A stretch of DNA of 64,000 nt from Mojavia pulchra JT2-VF2 (GCA_019359325.1 JAHHHN010000023.1:1-64000); one strand, 5' to 3'; counted from the stretch's first letter, positions 9,621 to 19,004 are shown. Program-made: numbers and translations. The notes: generated by a model not told the origin, from the sequence alone.

Positions 9621-9752
9621 GAGAGTCATCTTTGCCTAACTAGGTAAGTTCTAGATTTAAGCCATTTGAATATTGTTTGGTGAAAAAATCTGGAAAGTTA
9701 AAAATTCGGGCTGTAGATCAATATATAAATAGTTGTGATTCATCCCTGAGCA

Positions 9753-11213
9753 ATGGACTTTGAAACAGCATTCAAAATATTAGATGCAGCAGTTGTTGCC
9801 CAGACAAAAAGACATCTGAAAGATATTGAAGTGGCAATACTTCGCTGTTCTTGGCAAGGGAAAAAATATGATGAGATTGCCCAAACTCATGGCTACACTA
9901 CCGAATACCTACAGCATGATGTTGGCCCTAAGCTATGGCAGATGTTGTCAGAAGCAATTGGCGAAAAGGTTAGTAAAAAGAATTTTCAGGCAGCACTAGA
10001 GCGTCAGCGGCTTTCGCGCACTGCGGCTACACCTAAGCAGTTAGAAGCAATTTTTCATTCACACAAGCTGATATCATCTTCACAATTAAAAACGGAGAAA
10101 ATGACATCAAATAGCTCAATTTTTCAAGAAAATGAGGAACCATTACTAACTGTAAACATCAATGAACGAACTCAACTAAATGCAGAACCAGAATTTCCGG
10201 TGGGTCAAGTCCCTCTGGCTTCTAACTTTTATGTTGAACGCCCTCCAATTGAAGAGCGCTGTTATCAAGAGATTTTGCAGCCAGGTTCTTTAATTCGTAT
10301 CAAAGCACCCGGACAGATGGGTAAAACCTCGCTCATGGCTAGGATTCTCGATGAAGCCAGAAAACATGACTGTCAAACAGTATCCTTAAGCTTTCATTCA
10401 GCAGATAAAGCAGTTTTCGCTAGCTTGGATACATTTTTACGCTGGTTCTGTGAAAGTGTTGGTAGGAAACTGAAGCGGCTTCATCAGTTAGATGATTATT
10501 GGAGTATTTATGGCAGTAAGGACAAAACCACTGCTTACTTTGAAGAGTGTTTATTAGAAGAAATCGATAGCCCATTAGTAGTTAGCTTAGATGGTGTCGA
10601 TCGCATTTTTCCATATCGTGACATTGCCGAAGACTTCTTTAGCCTGTTGCGTGCCTGGTATGAGTATGCCAAGTATGGCGATCGCAGTAGCGAACTCTGG
10701 AAAAAACTCCGGCTAGTTTTGGTACATTCCAAAGAAGTTTATATTCCGCTAAATATCAATCAATCTCCGTTTAATGTAGGTTTGAGCGTTGAATTGCAAG
10801 AATTTAGCCCCGAACAAGTCCAAATTTTAGTTGAGCGGCATCAGGGGCTAAATTGGACTAATGCTCAAGTGGAAAAACTAATGGACATGGTAGGAGGACA
10901 TCCCTGCTTAGTACGTTTAGCTCTTTATCAGGTTCAACACCAGGACATCACACTTGAGCAGCTGTTGCAAACAGCCCCAACTGAAGCGGGAATTTACAGC
11001 GATCATCTCCGAGGACATTTGTGTAATCTCGAACATCATCCCAATTTAGCATCAGCTTTTAGCCAAGTTGTCAACAGTTTAGTACCCATAGAACTAGACT
11101 CGGAGTCAGCATTTAAATTACACAGTATGGGCTTAGTCGTATATTGTAATGACAATAAAGTGATGCCACGTTGCGGTTTGTACCGCCAATATTTTCAAAA
11201 TCGCCTTAGTTAG
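9753..11213 (+). CDS. AAA-like ATPase with N-terminal HTH (vWA-MoxR-associated type)
   Basis: Residues 1-115 resemble the helix-turn-helix domain found at the N-terminus of vWA-MoxR-associated proteins (DIEVAILRCSWQGKKYDEIA). After a linker, residues 150-480 form an AAA_35-type P-loop ATPase: Walker A-like IKAPGQMGKTSLM at about residue 190, Walker B-like PLVVSLDGVDRIF at about 275, and a winged tail MVGGHPCLVRLALYQ. No effector domain or membrane segment is visible, so it is probably a cytoplasmic regulatory ATPase. The next gene, about 110 bp downstream, carries the same ATPase type fused to CHASE2. The pair probably works together. Confidence 0.8.
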   Translation: MDFETAFKILDAAVVAQTKRHLKDIEVAILRCSWQGKKYDEIAQTHGYTTEYLQHDVGPKLWQMLSEAIGEKVSKKNFQAALERQRLSRTAATPKQLEAIFHSHKLISSSQLKTEKMTSNSSIFQENEEPLLTVNINERTQLNAEPEFPVGQVPLASNFYVERPPIEERCYQEILQPGSLIRIKAPGQMGKTSLMARILDEARKHDCQTVSLSFHSADKAVFASLDTFLRWFCESVGRKLKRLHQLDDYWSIYGSKDKTTAYFEECLLEEIDSPLVVSLDGVDRIFPYRDIAEDFFSLLRAWYEYAKYGDRSSELWKKLRLVLVHSKEVYIPLNINQSPFNVGLSVELQEFSPEQVQILVERHQGLNWTNAQVEKLMDMVGGHPCLVRLALYQVQHQDITLEQLLQTAPTEAGIYSDHLRGHLCNLEHHPNLASAFSQVVNSLVPIELDSESAFKLHSMGLVVYCNDNKVMPRCGLYRQYFQNRLS

Positions 11214-11323
11214 CTATTAAGGAAGATGAGAGAGACAAGGAGACGCAAAGACGGTGAGACACGGGGATCTGGGGAAATAACTAATGACCATTGACCATTG
11301 ACTGTTGACTCTTGACCTTGCAA

Positions 11324-13714
11324 ATGAGTAAAGCAGAAAACTCGGCTTACAAATATCAAGTCGGAGGGAGTCTACAAATTGATGCTCCCAGCTATGTGCA
11401 GCGCCAAGCCGACAAAGATTTTTATGATGCGCTCAAAGCTGGGGAATTTTGTTATGTTTTCAACTCGCGCCAGATGGGTAAGTCTAGTCTGCGAGTGCAA
11501 ACAATGCGTAAACTGCAAGCCGAAGATGTTGCCTGTGGTGTGATCGACATTACGGCGATTGGGAGTCAGGAGATTACGCCATCTGAGTGGTATTTGGGCG
11601 TACTGCGGAGACTGGCGCGTAGTTTTATCCCTAAATTCAAAGTATTAAATTGGTGGAGCGATCGCACTGGGCTGTCACCATTACAGTGCTTGAGTGAGTT
11701 TATCGAGTCAGTGCTGCTGCTAGAAGTGTCTCAAAACATTGTGATTTTTGTAGACGAAATAGATAGCATTCTCAAATTGAACTTCAAGGATGATTTTTTA
11801 GCTTTGATTCGGGCTTGCTATAACAAACGAGCCGATAATCCCGCTTACCAACGTCTGACTTTTGCATTGCTAGGGGTAACTACTCCCTACGATTTAATTC
11901 AAGACAAACACCGGACACCTTTTAACATTGGTCGAGCAATTGAACTCAACGGCTTTCAATTGTCTGAAGCTCAACCATTAGCTGAGGGATTAGCAGGTAA
12001 ATTTGTTAATCCTCAGATAGTTTTGCAAGAAATATTAGCTTGGAGTGGCGGTCAACCTTTTCTGACTCAGAAGCTTTGTCAGTTAGTTGTGACCTCTTCC
12101 TCTGTCATTCCACCAGATGGTGAAGCAGAGTATATTGATAAACTCGTGCGATCGCAAGTAATAGAAAATTGGGAATCTCAAGATGAACCAGAGCATTTAA
12201 GAACGATTCGCGATCGCCTTTTTTGCCGATGCGCCGATGGCAATGGTATTTTGAGAAGCGAACAGCGCATTAAAAAGTTGCTCAAGCTTTATCAGCAAAT
12301 TTTACAAAAAGGTCAAATAACAGCAAATAACAGCCATGAGCAAATGGAATTGCGGTTATCAGGATTGGTAGTCAAGCAACAGGGTGTATTAAAAGTTTAT
12401 AACCGCATATATGCAGATGTTTTCAATCAAAATTGGCTTGATAAAACGTTATTAGGTTTACAATCTGTTGAAATATCGCCTCTGTCCAGCAAGCGCCGTC
12501 TGCAAACAGTGCTAATTCTATCTGTGATTGTCACAGCCTTGGTAATAGGCGTGCGCCATATGGGACTATTACAAACTTTGGAGTTAAAGGCTTTCGACCA
12601 ACTGCTGCGGCTGCGCCCTAGCGAACAACCAGATCCTCGCCTTTTGGTAGTTGCGATCGCTGAAGATGATTTTAAGCTACCAGAACAGCAAAATAGAAAA
12701 GGCTCACTCTCAGATCGCGCACTTGCTTTACTTGTACAAAAACTTGAAAAGTTGCAACCACGAGCCATTGGTTTGGATATTTATCGCGATTTCCCTGTAG
12801 ATTCCAAGGAATCATTTTTAGCTGCTTGGATGCGACGCAAGGACAATTTCATTGCTATTTGCAAAGTCAGCGAACCTCAAATTAACGAACCAGGTGTTTC
12901 ACCTCCCCCAGAAATTCCTCCAGAACGTCAAGGCTTTAGTGATTTTGTCAAAGATAGCGATGGTATTGTCCGCCGTCATTTGATTGCGATGCAACCAGGC
13001 GACTCATCACCTTGCACTACGCCCTACGCCTTCAGCGCTCAATTGGCATTTCGTTATCTAGAAGCAGAGAGTATATCTGCCAAGTACACCAAAAATCAGG
13101 AGTTGCAAATTGGCAAAGTTGTATTTAAGCGCTTGCGTTCACACATGGGTGGTTATCAACAATTGGATGACTGGGGCTATCAAGTATTGCTGAATTACCG
13201 TTCCTTTAACTCTCCCTTACAGGTTATAGAGCAAATCACGCTCAAAGATGTACTCAAGGGTGCGATCAATCCCAATAAAGTGAAGAATCGAATCGTACTT
13301 ATCGGTATTACTAACCAAAGCGCTGGTGATTATTTTCCTACACCTTACACTACTGACCAAAAGCAAGAAATACCAGGAGTTATTGTTCATGCTCAAATGG
13401 TGAGTCAAATTCTCAGTGCCGTTTTAGATGGGCGCACTTTATTGTGGGTTTGGCCTATTTGGGGTGAAGTTTTATGGATATTTTACTGGTCTATTATTGG
13501 CGGAATAGTAGCATGGCACATTCGTAATCTCTTGCTTTTAGGACTGATGGGAATTTCTGTAATTGTGCTTATATCTGCAATTAGCTTTGTGATGCTTCTG
13601 AAAGGCATTTGGATACCACTAATTACTGCCGTACTAACATTGGTAGTTACAGGCACTAGTGTATTACTTGTAATTTACAATTTGGAACTTGGAAAGCCAC
13701 ATAGAAAGGAATGA
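11324..13714 (+). CDS. AAA-like ATPase fused to CHASE2 sensor and C-terminal membrane segments
   Basis: About 796 residues from ATG 11324. Residues 15-330 are an AAA_35 ATPase with [15 protein letters not shown] (Walker A) and [12 protein letters not shown] (Walker B). A membrane segment near residue 395 precedes a CHASE2 extracellular sensor (about 415-690; [44 protein letters not shown]). Two or three hydrophobic helices end the protein. CHASE2 proteins usually end in kinase or cyclase domains; here the output seems to be the N-terminal ATPase. The upstream intergenic region holds heptamer repeats (TGACCAT type). DUF928 follows, a neighbourhood I recall as common in cyanobacteria. Confidence 0.85.
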   Translation: MSKAENSAYKYQVGGSLQIDAPSYVQRQADKDFYDALKAGEFCYVFNSRQMGKSSLRVQTMRKLQAEDVACGVIDITAIGSQEITPSEWYLGVLRRLARSFIPKFKVLNWWSDRTGLSPLQCLSEFIESVLLLEVSQNIVIFVDEIDSILKLNFKDDFLALIRACYNKRADNPAYQRLTFALLGVTTPYDLIQDKHRTPFNIGRAIELNGFQLSEAQPLAEGLAGKFVNPQIVLQEILAWSGGQPFLTQKLCQLVVTSSSVIPPDGEAEYIDKLVRSQVIENWESQDEPEHLRTIRDRLFCRCADGNGILRSEQRIKKLLKLYQQILQKGQITANNSHEQMELRLSGLVVKQQGVLKVYNRIYADVFNQNWLDKTLLGLQSVEISPLSSKRRLQTVLILSVIVTALVIGVRHMGLLQTLELKAFDQLLRLRPSEQPDPRLLVVAIAEDDFKLPEQQNRKGSLSDRALALLVQKLEKLQPRAIGLDIYRDFPVDSKESFLAAWMRRKDNFIAICKVSEPQINEPGVSPPPEIPPERQGFSDFVKDSDGIVRRHLIAMQPGDSSPCTTPYAFSAQLAFRYLEAESISAKYTKNQELQIGKVVFKRLRSHMGGYQQLDDWGYQVLLNYRSFNSPLQVIEQITLKDVLKGAINPNKVKNRIVLIGITNQSAGDYFPTPYTTDQKQEIPGVIVHAQMVSQILSAVLDGRTLLWVWPIWGEVLWIFYWSIIGGIVAWHIRNLLLLGLMGISVIVLISAISFVMLLKGIWIPLITAVLTLVVTGTSVLLVIYNLELGKPHRKE

Positions 13715-13931
13715 TTCCGAAAATAAGTTTCATGCCTTTGATGAGATAAATAGCCTTCATGAATTCGCTGCTTATATTGAGCTAATAACTATAAACCAAT
13801 ATAAAGATGTCAAAAATTTAAGATAAATTATTTGTGGGGGCACTACATCCAAAATTTTTTGGTATATCAAACTATCTTATTGGTGCCGTGCCCCTACGAC
13901 TTATTAAATATGACTTTATTAAGTATGAATT

Positions 13932-14693
13932 ATGAATTACAAATCACGATTTAGTATCAAACTTGCCTGCGCGTTCGCTTTAGTATCGCTTGGCTTTACC
14001 CTAGTACCAACACAGCATGTAAAATCTCAGCTTCCCGGAACGGAGATTTTTAACGCACCTCCACCGCCACCTGATATTAAAGCACCTGGTAATCGCACAG
14101 CAGGAGGAAAACGCGGCTGCTCGGTCATGAGTGAACAGCTTGCTACATCCAGCGATAAGCGACTGACAGCCTTAGTTCCAGTTTATGGATCTGGAAATGC
14201 GGAACTAGTCTTTGGATTAACGACTCTCTCGCAGCCAACTTTCTGGTTTTACGTTCCTTATGTAACCACAGCTTCCGCAGAGTTTGTGCTACAGAATGAA
14301 GCGGGACAGACCGTATACAAAAGACCTGTATCATTGTCTGGAAAACCAGGAATTATCACTATTTCTCTGCCATCAACAGCTTTCTCATTAGAAATTGGTA
14401 AGCGTTATCATTGGTATTTTGATGTTTACTGTAGTCCACAACAACCACCTGTTTATGTTGATGGTTGGATAAAAAGGGTCGAACTCAACGCTACTGTGAA
14501 AAATCAGTTAGAGAAAGCAACGCTCAAGCAACGCGCTGCTCTTTATGCCACTAATGGTATTTGGTACAATTACCTGACTGCTTCATCTGAACTTCGCCGT
14601 CTAGACCCAAAACGAAATGATTGGGTTAAAATCTTGCAATTTATTGGTTTAAATAATATCGCTTCAGAACCGATAGTAGACTGCTGTAATTGA
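13932..14693 (+). CDS. DUF928 family exported protein
   Basis: This 253-residue protein has a Sec signal peptide (hydrophobic core LACAFALVSLGFTLV, cut near residue 32) and a short proline-rich stretch. The DUF928 body follows, including GSGNAELVFGLTTLSQPTFW, PVYVDGWIKRVEL and an Ala/Leu-rich helix NQLEKATLKQRAALYATNGI. The family's function is unknown. It is largely cyanobacterial and often sits near CHASE2 proteins, matching this locus, where it follows the AAA/CHASE2 gene by about 220 bp. That gap holds a GTGGGGGCAC...GTGCCCCTAC hairpin repeat. An envelope or periplasmic role as partner of the CHASE2 sensor is inferred. Confidence 0.85.
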   Translation: MNYKSRFSIKLACAFALVSLGFTLVPTQHVKSQLPGTEIFNAPPPPPDIKAPGNRTAGGKRGCSVMSEQLATSSDKRLTALVPVYGSGNAELVFGLTTLSQPTFWFYVPYVTTASAEFVLQNEAGQTVYKRPVSLSGKPGIITISLPSTAFSLEIGKRYHWYFDVYCSPQQPPVYVDGWIKRVELNATVKNQLEKATLKQRAALYATNGIWYNYLTASSELRRLDPKRNDWVKILQFIGLNNIASEPIVDCCN

Positions 14694-14699
14694 AAGGGC

Positions 14700-14990
14700 A
14701 GAGGGCAGGAGGCAGAAGCAAGGAGTAAAAATTTTTGTATTTGGTTGTGCCAAAACATGGCGTGAATGGCTGACTTTAAAATACTACTTCGACAACTATC
14801 GATGTAGATACCCCAATGACGCCAGTACTCTACGAGAAGCCCTACGGGCGTCTACGCTCAAGTCGGGAAACCCTTTCGGCAGTTCCTCCTGAGGGGAATT
14901 GCCTCACCACGCGACTGGCTCACCCATGCCAATTTTCATGCGTGGCGGTGAAACTTGTTTCATTGGGACTGCCTTCTGCCTTCTTCAATC
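14700..14990. other. intergenic stretch with degenerate dispersed repeats
   Basis: A mix of short repeats occupies 14826-14935 (CTACGGGCGTCTACGCTCA; CCTTTCGGCAGTTCCTCCTG; CACGCGACTGGCTCACC), resembling families B and C elsewhere in the window. No gene is convincing. Confidence 0.5.
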
Positions 14991-14992
14991 AC

Positions 14993-15074
14993 CTTAAATT
15001 TCCTTACTTAACCTTAACTCTGATTTTTATAGCTGAATTTTATTGAAAAAACTCCTTAAATTATCCACATTTAC
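14993..15074 (+). promoter_or_regulatory. RTX promoter module, second copy
   Basis: CTTAAATTTC, CTTACTTAAC and CTTAACTCTG are contiguous at 14993-15022. After a 26-bp gap, 15049-15074 is identical to the block at 9537-9562. The gap is 28 bp in the other copy. The module lies about 245 bp before the RTX start at 15321; at the other gene it lies about 130 bp before the start. Confidence 0.7.
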
Positions 15075-15320
15075 GTTTTTGGATTCATAGGAGAACCTAA
15101 TAATATCAACTACTCAAAGGAGATGCGAACAACACCAATAGTATTGGTAACTAGACATGATGTTTCCAGGTTATCAATATTAGGTTTCACAATATACAAA
15201 TATCATCTTTTCTCTTTTTTGCATAAATTTCTCAGCTCACCTTTGTTAAACAAACACAGAGTCAAATCGAAGATTAACTCCTGTACTAATTACAACATTA
15301 CAATTTATTGAGGAACTCAC

Positions 15321-16865
15321 ATGGTTACTAAAAACGGTACTATTTACAACGACAACGGCACAATTCAAAACGGAGTCTATTATCCTATTCTCGCTGGCAC
15401 TAATGGTAACGATCAAATCTTTGGATTGGCAGGCAACGATATTTTAGACGGTGGTACAGGCAACGACAGCCTTTATGGTGATGCTGGTAATGACCTTTTA
15501 CGCGGTGGCGACGGCAACGATTACTTATCTGGTGGTGTAGGACACGATACCCTAGTAGGGAATCGTGGCGCAGACACGTTTGTTGGCGGAGCAGGTAACG
15601 ACCTGCTAATTTGGAACAACGGCGACGGCAGTGACAAAATGAGCGGTAACGACGGCTACGACGTAGTGCAAGTCAATGGTGCGCCTGTAGGAGATAACTT
15701 CCGTTTGCAACAGGATGCCCAAGGCAGAGCTATTTTTGACCGATTGAACCTTGTACCGTTCACTTTAACTGTAGACACTGCCGAGAAGTTTGAGATCAAT
15801 GGTCAAGGTGGCGATGACATCTTAGATGTTAACAGCCTTGCAGCGACGAGTGTAACTTTAGTAGAGTTCAAAGGCGGCGCTGGCAATGACTTGCTTGATG
15901 GTAGTGGCACAACTACATCTTTGCAAGGTTATGGCAATGATGGCAACGATACCCTCAATGGTGGCGCAGGCAAGGACAGTCTCTACGGTGATGCTGGTAA
16001 TGACCTTTTACGCGGTGGCGACGGCAACGATTACTTATCTGGTGGTGTAGGACACGATACCCTAGTAGGGAATCGTGGCGCAGACACGTTTGTTGGCGGA
16101 GCAGGTAACGACCTGCTAATTTGGAACAACGGCGACGGCAGTGACAAAATGAGCGGTAACGACGGCTACGACGTAGTGCAAGTCAATGGTGCGCCTGTAG
16201 GAGATAACTTCCGTTTGCAACAGGATGCCCAAGGCAGAGCTATTTTTGACCGATTGAACCTTGTACCGTTCACTTTAACTGTAGACACTGCCGAGAAGTT
16301 TGAGATCAATGGTCAAGGTGGCGATGACATCTTAGATGTTAACAGCCTTGCAGCGACGAGTGTAACTTTAGTAGAGTTCAAAGGCGGCGCTGGCAATGAC
16401 TTGCTTGATGGTAGTGGCACAACTACATCTTTGCAAGGTTATGGCAATGATGGCAACGATACCCTCAATGGTGGCACTAGCAACGACACTCTTTATGGCG
16501 ATGCTGGTAATGACCTGTTACGTGGTGGTGCAGGCAAAGACACTCTCTACGGTGGCACTAGCAATGATTATCTCCTTGGTGGTTACGGTGCTGACGTACT
16601 GTATGGCGGTGCTGGCGCTGATAAATTTGTCTTCAACTCCGTATCCCAAGGTATTGATATCATCAAAGATTTCCAGAAAGACTGGGCGCAACCGAGCTTA
16701 TCAGACAAAATCGAGATTAGCAAAGTTGGATTTGGTGCTAGTTCCATTTCCCAGTTCAACTATGACAGTTCTTCTGGTGCGTTGTCCTTCCTGGGCACTC
16801 AGTTCGCTACTATCGAGAACAAGCCTGCTGGCTTTTCAACCACCACGGACATTGTGCTGGTGTAA
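15321..16865 (+). CDS. RTX calcium-binding repeat protein with a perfect 170-residue duplication
   Basis: The 514-residue protein is made of RTX nonapeptides (GNDxLxGGxG) interleaved with a non-repeat domain (DNFRLQQDAQGRAIFDRLNL, TVDTAEKFEINGQGGDD). That unit occurs twice, 170 residues apart, and DNA at 15478-15965 and 15988-16475 is identical. The C-terminus (GGAGADKFVFNSVSQGIDII and FATIENKPAGFS) is the usual secretion-signal region of type I exported RTX proteins. ATG 15321 has GAGGAA upstream. Expected to be exported and to fold on Ca2+; adhesion or surface role unknown. It shares its upstream module with the RTX gene at 9405. Confidence 0.9.
   Translation: MVTKNGTIYNDNGTIQNGVYYPILAGTNGNDQIFGLAGNDILDGGTGNDSLYGDAGNDLLRGGDGNDYLSGGVGHDTLVGNRGADTFVGGAGNDLLIWNNGDGSDKMSGNDGYDVVQVNGAPVGDNFRLQQDAQGRAIFDRLNLVPFTLTVDTAEKFEINGQGGDDILDVNSLAATSVTLVEFKGGAGNDLLDGSGTTTSLQGYGNDGNDTLNGGAGKDSLYGDAGNDLLRGGDGNDYLSGGVGHDTLVGNRGADTFVGGAGNDLLIWNNGDGSDKMSGNDGYDVVQVNGAPVGDNFRLQQDAQGRAIFDRLNLVPFTLTVDTAEKFEINGQGGDDILDVNSLAATSVTLVEFKGGAGNDLLDGSGTTTSLQGYGNDGNDTLNGGTSNDTLYGDAGNDLLRGGAGKDTLYGGTSNDYLLGGYGADVLYGGAGADKFVFNSVSQGIDIIKDFQKDWAQPSLSDKIEISKVGFGASSISQFNYDSSSGALSFLGTQFATIENKPAGFSTTTDIVLV
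15478..15965 (+). repeat. 488-bp perfect direct repeat, copy 1
   Basis: Line-by-line comparison shows no difference from 15988-16475, offset 510 bp (170 codons). Confidence 0.9.
15988..16475 (+). repeat. 488-bp perfect direct repeat, copy 2
   Basis: Identical to copy 1, including all silent positions, so the duplication is recent or homogenised by gene conversion. Only the 22 bp between the copies and the flanks differ. Confidence 0.9.
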
Positions 16866-16914
16866 AACTCTGTTGTAGTTGCAATACCTTTGCCAAAAGG
16901 TAGCAAAATTAAGT

Positions 16915-17046
16915 TCATCCCACCCCTAAAAGGAGTGGGATTCTAATGAATTTACCCTCAGCCTGTAGCCAATCAATTGTGGCTAGTAATCGTTTTTTAG
17001 CACTTATCCGCAGTTGATTCAGGTAGTGCAGCAATTGGGGTAAATC
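16915..17046 (-). pseudogene. gene fragment, unrecognised
   Basis: The minus strand reads LHYLNQLRISAKKRLLATI then DWLQAEGKFIRIP before a stop, a plausible protein segment with no start. It follows other minus-strand remnants (17085-18020) and may be the end of that former operon. No family recognised. Confidence 0.3.
16917..16941 (+). terminator. hairpin after the RTX gene, terminator-like
   Basis: ATCCCAC pairs with GTGGGAT around a CCCTAAAAGGA loop, about 50 bp after the stop. Only a short T-rich tail (TTCT) follows, so intrinsic termination may be weak. Confidence 0.4.
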
Positions 17047-17084
17047 CTGTTAATCGTTTCATAATTAGTTGGTGTGGCGGCTCA

Positions 17085-17403
17085 TCAAATAAACTGGTCT
17101 TTTAACTCGCCTGTTACTGGAATCACCCACAGTTCGGTGAATGCTTCGTTGGTGAAATTTTCGTTGATTGTGAGTAAACGGTCTGGACGAGAAATAGCGA
17201 TTGCGCTAAAGCGCAGTGCCAAAGGCAATCGCAAAATCCGCCTTGTTACCTTTGAGATAACCACCCTGCTGTGCTTCCAGAATTGTTAGTTTTGGTGGGC
17301 AGTCTAAAAGAAATTGCCCGTACTCCTTGGCGCAGTTCGCTTGCAGTTTTGGTTGGCTGGGAGGAATAAAAAAAACGCTGTTGTTGATTCTTATCGTTTC
17401 CAT
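17085..17403 (-). pseudogene. small unrecognised gene disrupted by a palindromic repeat
   Basis: From ATG 17403 the product begins METIRINNSVFFIPPSQPKL and continues FLLDCPPKLTILEAQQGGYL. A family-A repeat at 17197-17232 follows, introducing a stop and a frame change. On the other side a sensible sequence resumes (RPDRLLTINENF, TELWVIPVTGELKD) to a stop at 17085. This is a clear before-and-after case of repeat insertion killing a gene. Function unknown; probably one of three small co-oriented genes. Confidence 0.6.
17197..17232 (+). repeat. family-A palindromic repeat, gene-disrupting copy
   Basis: This 36-bp copy is one base longer than the 35-bp in-frame copies at 3607 and 4923, and it breaks the minus-strand frame. 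Confidence 0.8.
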
Positions 17404-17483
17404 AGTTGTGTATGTGTTGATGAATACAGAGAGTGCGGTTGTGTTTGCTGTAATGTTGATGACGGCGCAAGAGAAACTCCCCA

Positions 17484-17666
17484 TTACCTCAATGAACAAT
17501 CATCATTGGGGTACTTATTTTTCAGCAGTCCTTCTCCGTATTCATTGGCTAGATATATGTCTTGGGCGTAATATTTCATGCCGATAATTTGACCTCGTTC
17601 TGTTCGCTGTCCAAAAGTAAATCGAGGGTATGTCCAACCCTTGGGAATCAAGATTGTAGGTTCCAT
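17484..17666 (-). CDS. hypothetical 60-residue protein
   Basis: ATG 17666 opens a 60-residue frame with believable composition (IPKGWTYPRFTFGQRTERGQ; YYAQDIYLANEYGEGLL). It has no signal peptide or membrane segment and I recognise no family. It lies about 45 bp downstream of the 17712-18020 gene on the same strand, suggesting one transcription unit with it and the disrupted gene at 17085-17403. Confidence 0.45.
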   Translation of the reverse strand: MEPTILIPKGWTYPRFTFGQRTERGQIIGMKYYAQDIYLANEYGEGLLKNKYPNDDCSLR

Positions 17667-17711
17667 TGTTTTAGTTAGTGAATGGTTATTTGTTGAGATT
17701 GAAAGCTTTAA

Positions 17712-18020
17712 TTAAGCTGCAATGTTGCCGTCTGTTTTGGCCATACTTGCAGTGTTCAGAAAATCATCGAGTGCTACTGCTGCATTTAACGGTTTGGCGT
17801 ACTGTTTCTCGTCTACTTCGTTTGTCCAATGCGTGATGTGTTGAAAGACCAAACCCAACATTGATTCACATTTGTAGACACGGTAGATTTTGGGGCAAAC
17901 TCCATTGCAGTAGACCAACGTGTAACCTGAAATTTCGATTAACTCTGCGTTTGGATGATTTGGGGACAGAAGTATTAGTTCGCAGCATTCGCCCCAATCA
18001 GGATCTTGCAGGAATGACAT
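17712..18020 (-). CDS. hypothetical protein, about 102 residues
   Basis: The likely start is the internal ATG 18020 (MSFLQDPDWGECCELIL). The upstream extension overlaps a plus-strand remnant and is poorly coded. The protein has a Cys-containing core (CCELILLSPNHPNAELIEIS; TLVYCNGVCPKIYRVYKC) and a helical C-terminus. CNGVCPKIYRVYKC hints at metal or disulfide chemistry, but this is only a pattern. Family unknown. Confidence 0.45.
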   Translation of the reverse strand: MSFLQDPDWGECCELILLSPNHPNAELIEISGYTLVYCNGVCPKIYRVYKCESMLGLVFQHITHWTNEVDEKQYAKPLNAAVALDDFLNTASMAKTDGNIAA

Positions 18021-18069
18021 AGTTACTTTGTGCCATGATTTTTCTATCGTTTTCGTTGTATTGGCGATC

Positions 18070-18997
18070 GCTCTGCTTGAAGAGATAGGCATTATCGAAA
18101 AGCAGAAGAATCGCGGTAACGGTCAGGATCGGACATGGCAGTATAAATTAAACTTCGATGTACTGAATAGGTTATTGGAACATGGCAAGTGCAAAACTGA
18201 ACATTCGAGATTCCATGCAGAACAATACCACAGATCCCATCCAGAAGCTTCAAAGCCACAACAACACTCTGCTGTTGAGCTTGAAAAAAGTGAGCCACTT
18301 GCAATCTTGGCGGTTCCCGTCGATTGCAAAGTGGCGAACCCTCTGGGTGAGGAAGTGAAAACCGAGATTTTGGACTGCGCCGAGGAACCAAAACAAACCG
18401 GGATTGTTGACTACGCCCTAGAACTAGAGCAACCCCAAATTTCTCGCTTCGTTGATGAACAAGAACAAGATTACTCGACTACTGAGACAGATACTCATGA
18501 GGATCATTCTTCCGCCGCCCCGGTTGTGTCAAATTTTTGTGACGAAGACTCTGGTGATGATTCTGCTTTCGAGCCTGTTGAAAAATCAATACAACCTAGT
18601 AACCAAGAGGTTCAGGAAGTATTACAGCAGTTACGGGAAATACCTTGTACTCCACAGTTCCGGTTAAATGCAGAGATTCAACGTACAGTTAAGCGGTACT
18701 GGGAGAATCTGCCGGGTACGTAGACGCTCTTAGCGGCTTGTCGTAGACATCGCCTACCTCAAAGAAGCGATACGGACTTGGAAGGGGATCAAGTCGCCGG
18801 AGGCTGTGTTTGTGGCTGCTTGCAAGGAGGGGAGAAAGCCGGAATCTGCACAGGTGAAATCTGCTGTGAAGGATTGGTTTGAGTGGGCGAGGCGGCAAAG
18901 GATTGTGATTGCGATGTCGGGTAAGGTTGTGTACACGCCGGATGGTAAGGCGGTGGCGTTGGCAGAAATGATGCGGCGGTATCCGGTGGGGGAGTAA
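18070..18997 (+). pseudogene. repetitive plasmid-like protein, 5'-truncated and frameshifted (copy 3 of the module)
   Basis: The frame lacks a credible start because its 5' end runs into the opposite-strand gene. It begins EEIGIIEKQKNRGNG and continues TWQYKLNFDVLNRLL, then a hydrophilic acidic middle (HEDHSSAAPVVSN, like the gene at 4078-5432), then FRLNAEIQRTVKRYWENLPG. A short repeat (about 18716-18755, GTAGACGCTCT...GTAGACATCGCC) shifts the frame. The intact C-terminal module follows (SPEAVFVAACKEGRKPESAQ, WFEWARRQRIVIAMSGKVVY, ending MMRRYPVGE). Function unknown. Confidence 0.6.
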
Positions 18998-19004
18998 GGT
19001 CTGC

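Noticed and set aside
11280-11320. TGACCAT-type heptamers before the AAA/CHASE2 gene as regulator sites
   Set aside because: Heptanucleotide tandem repeats are common between genes in these cyanobacteria, and also occur near 6064 and 63750 in other forms.
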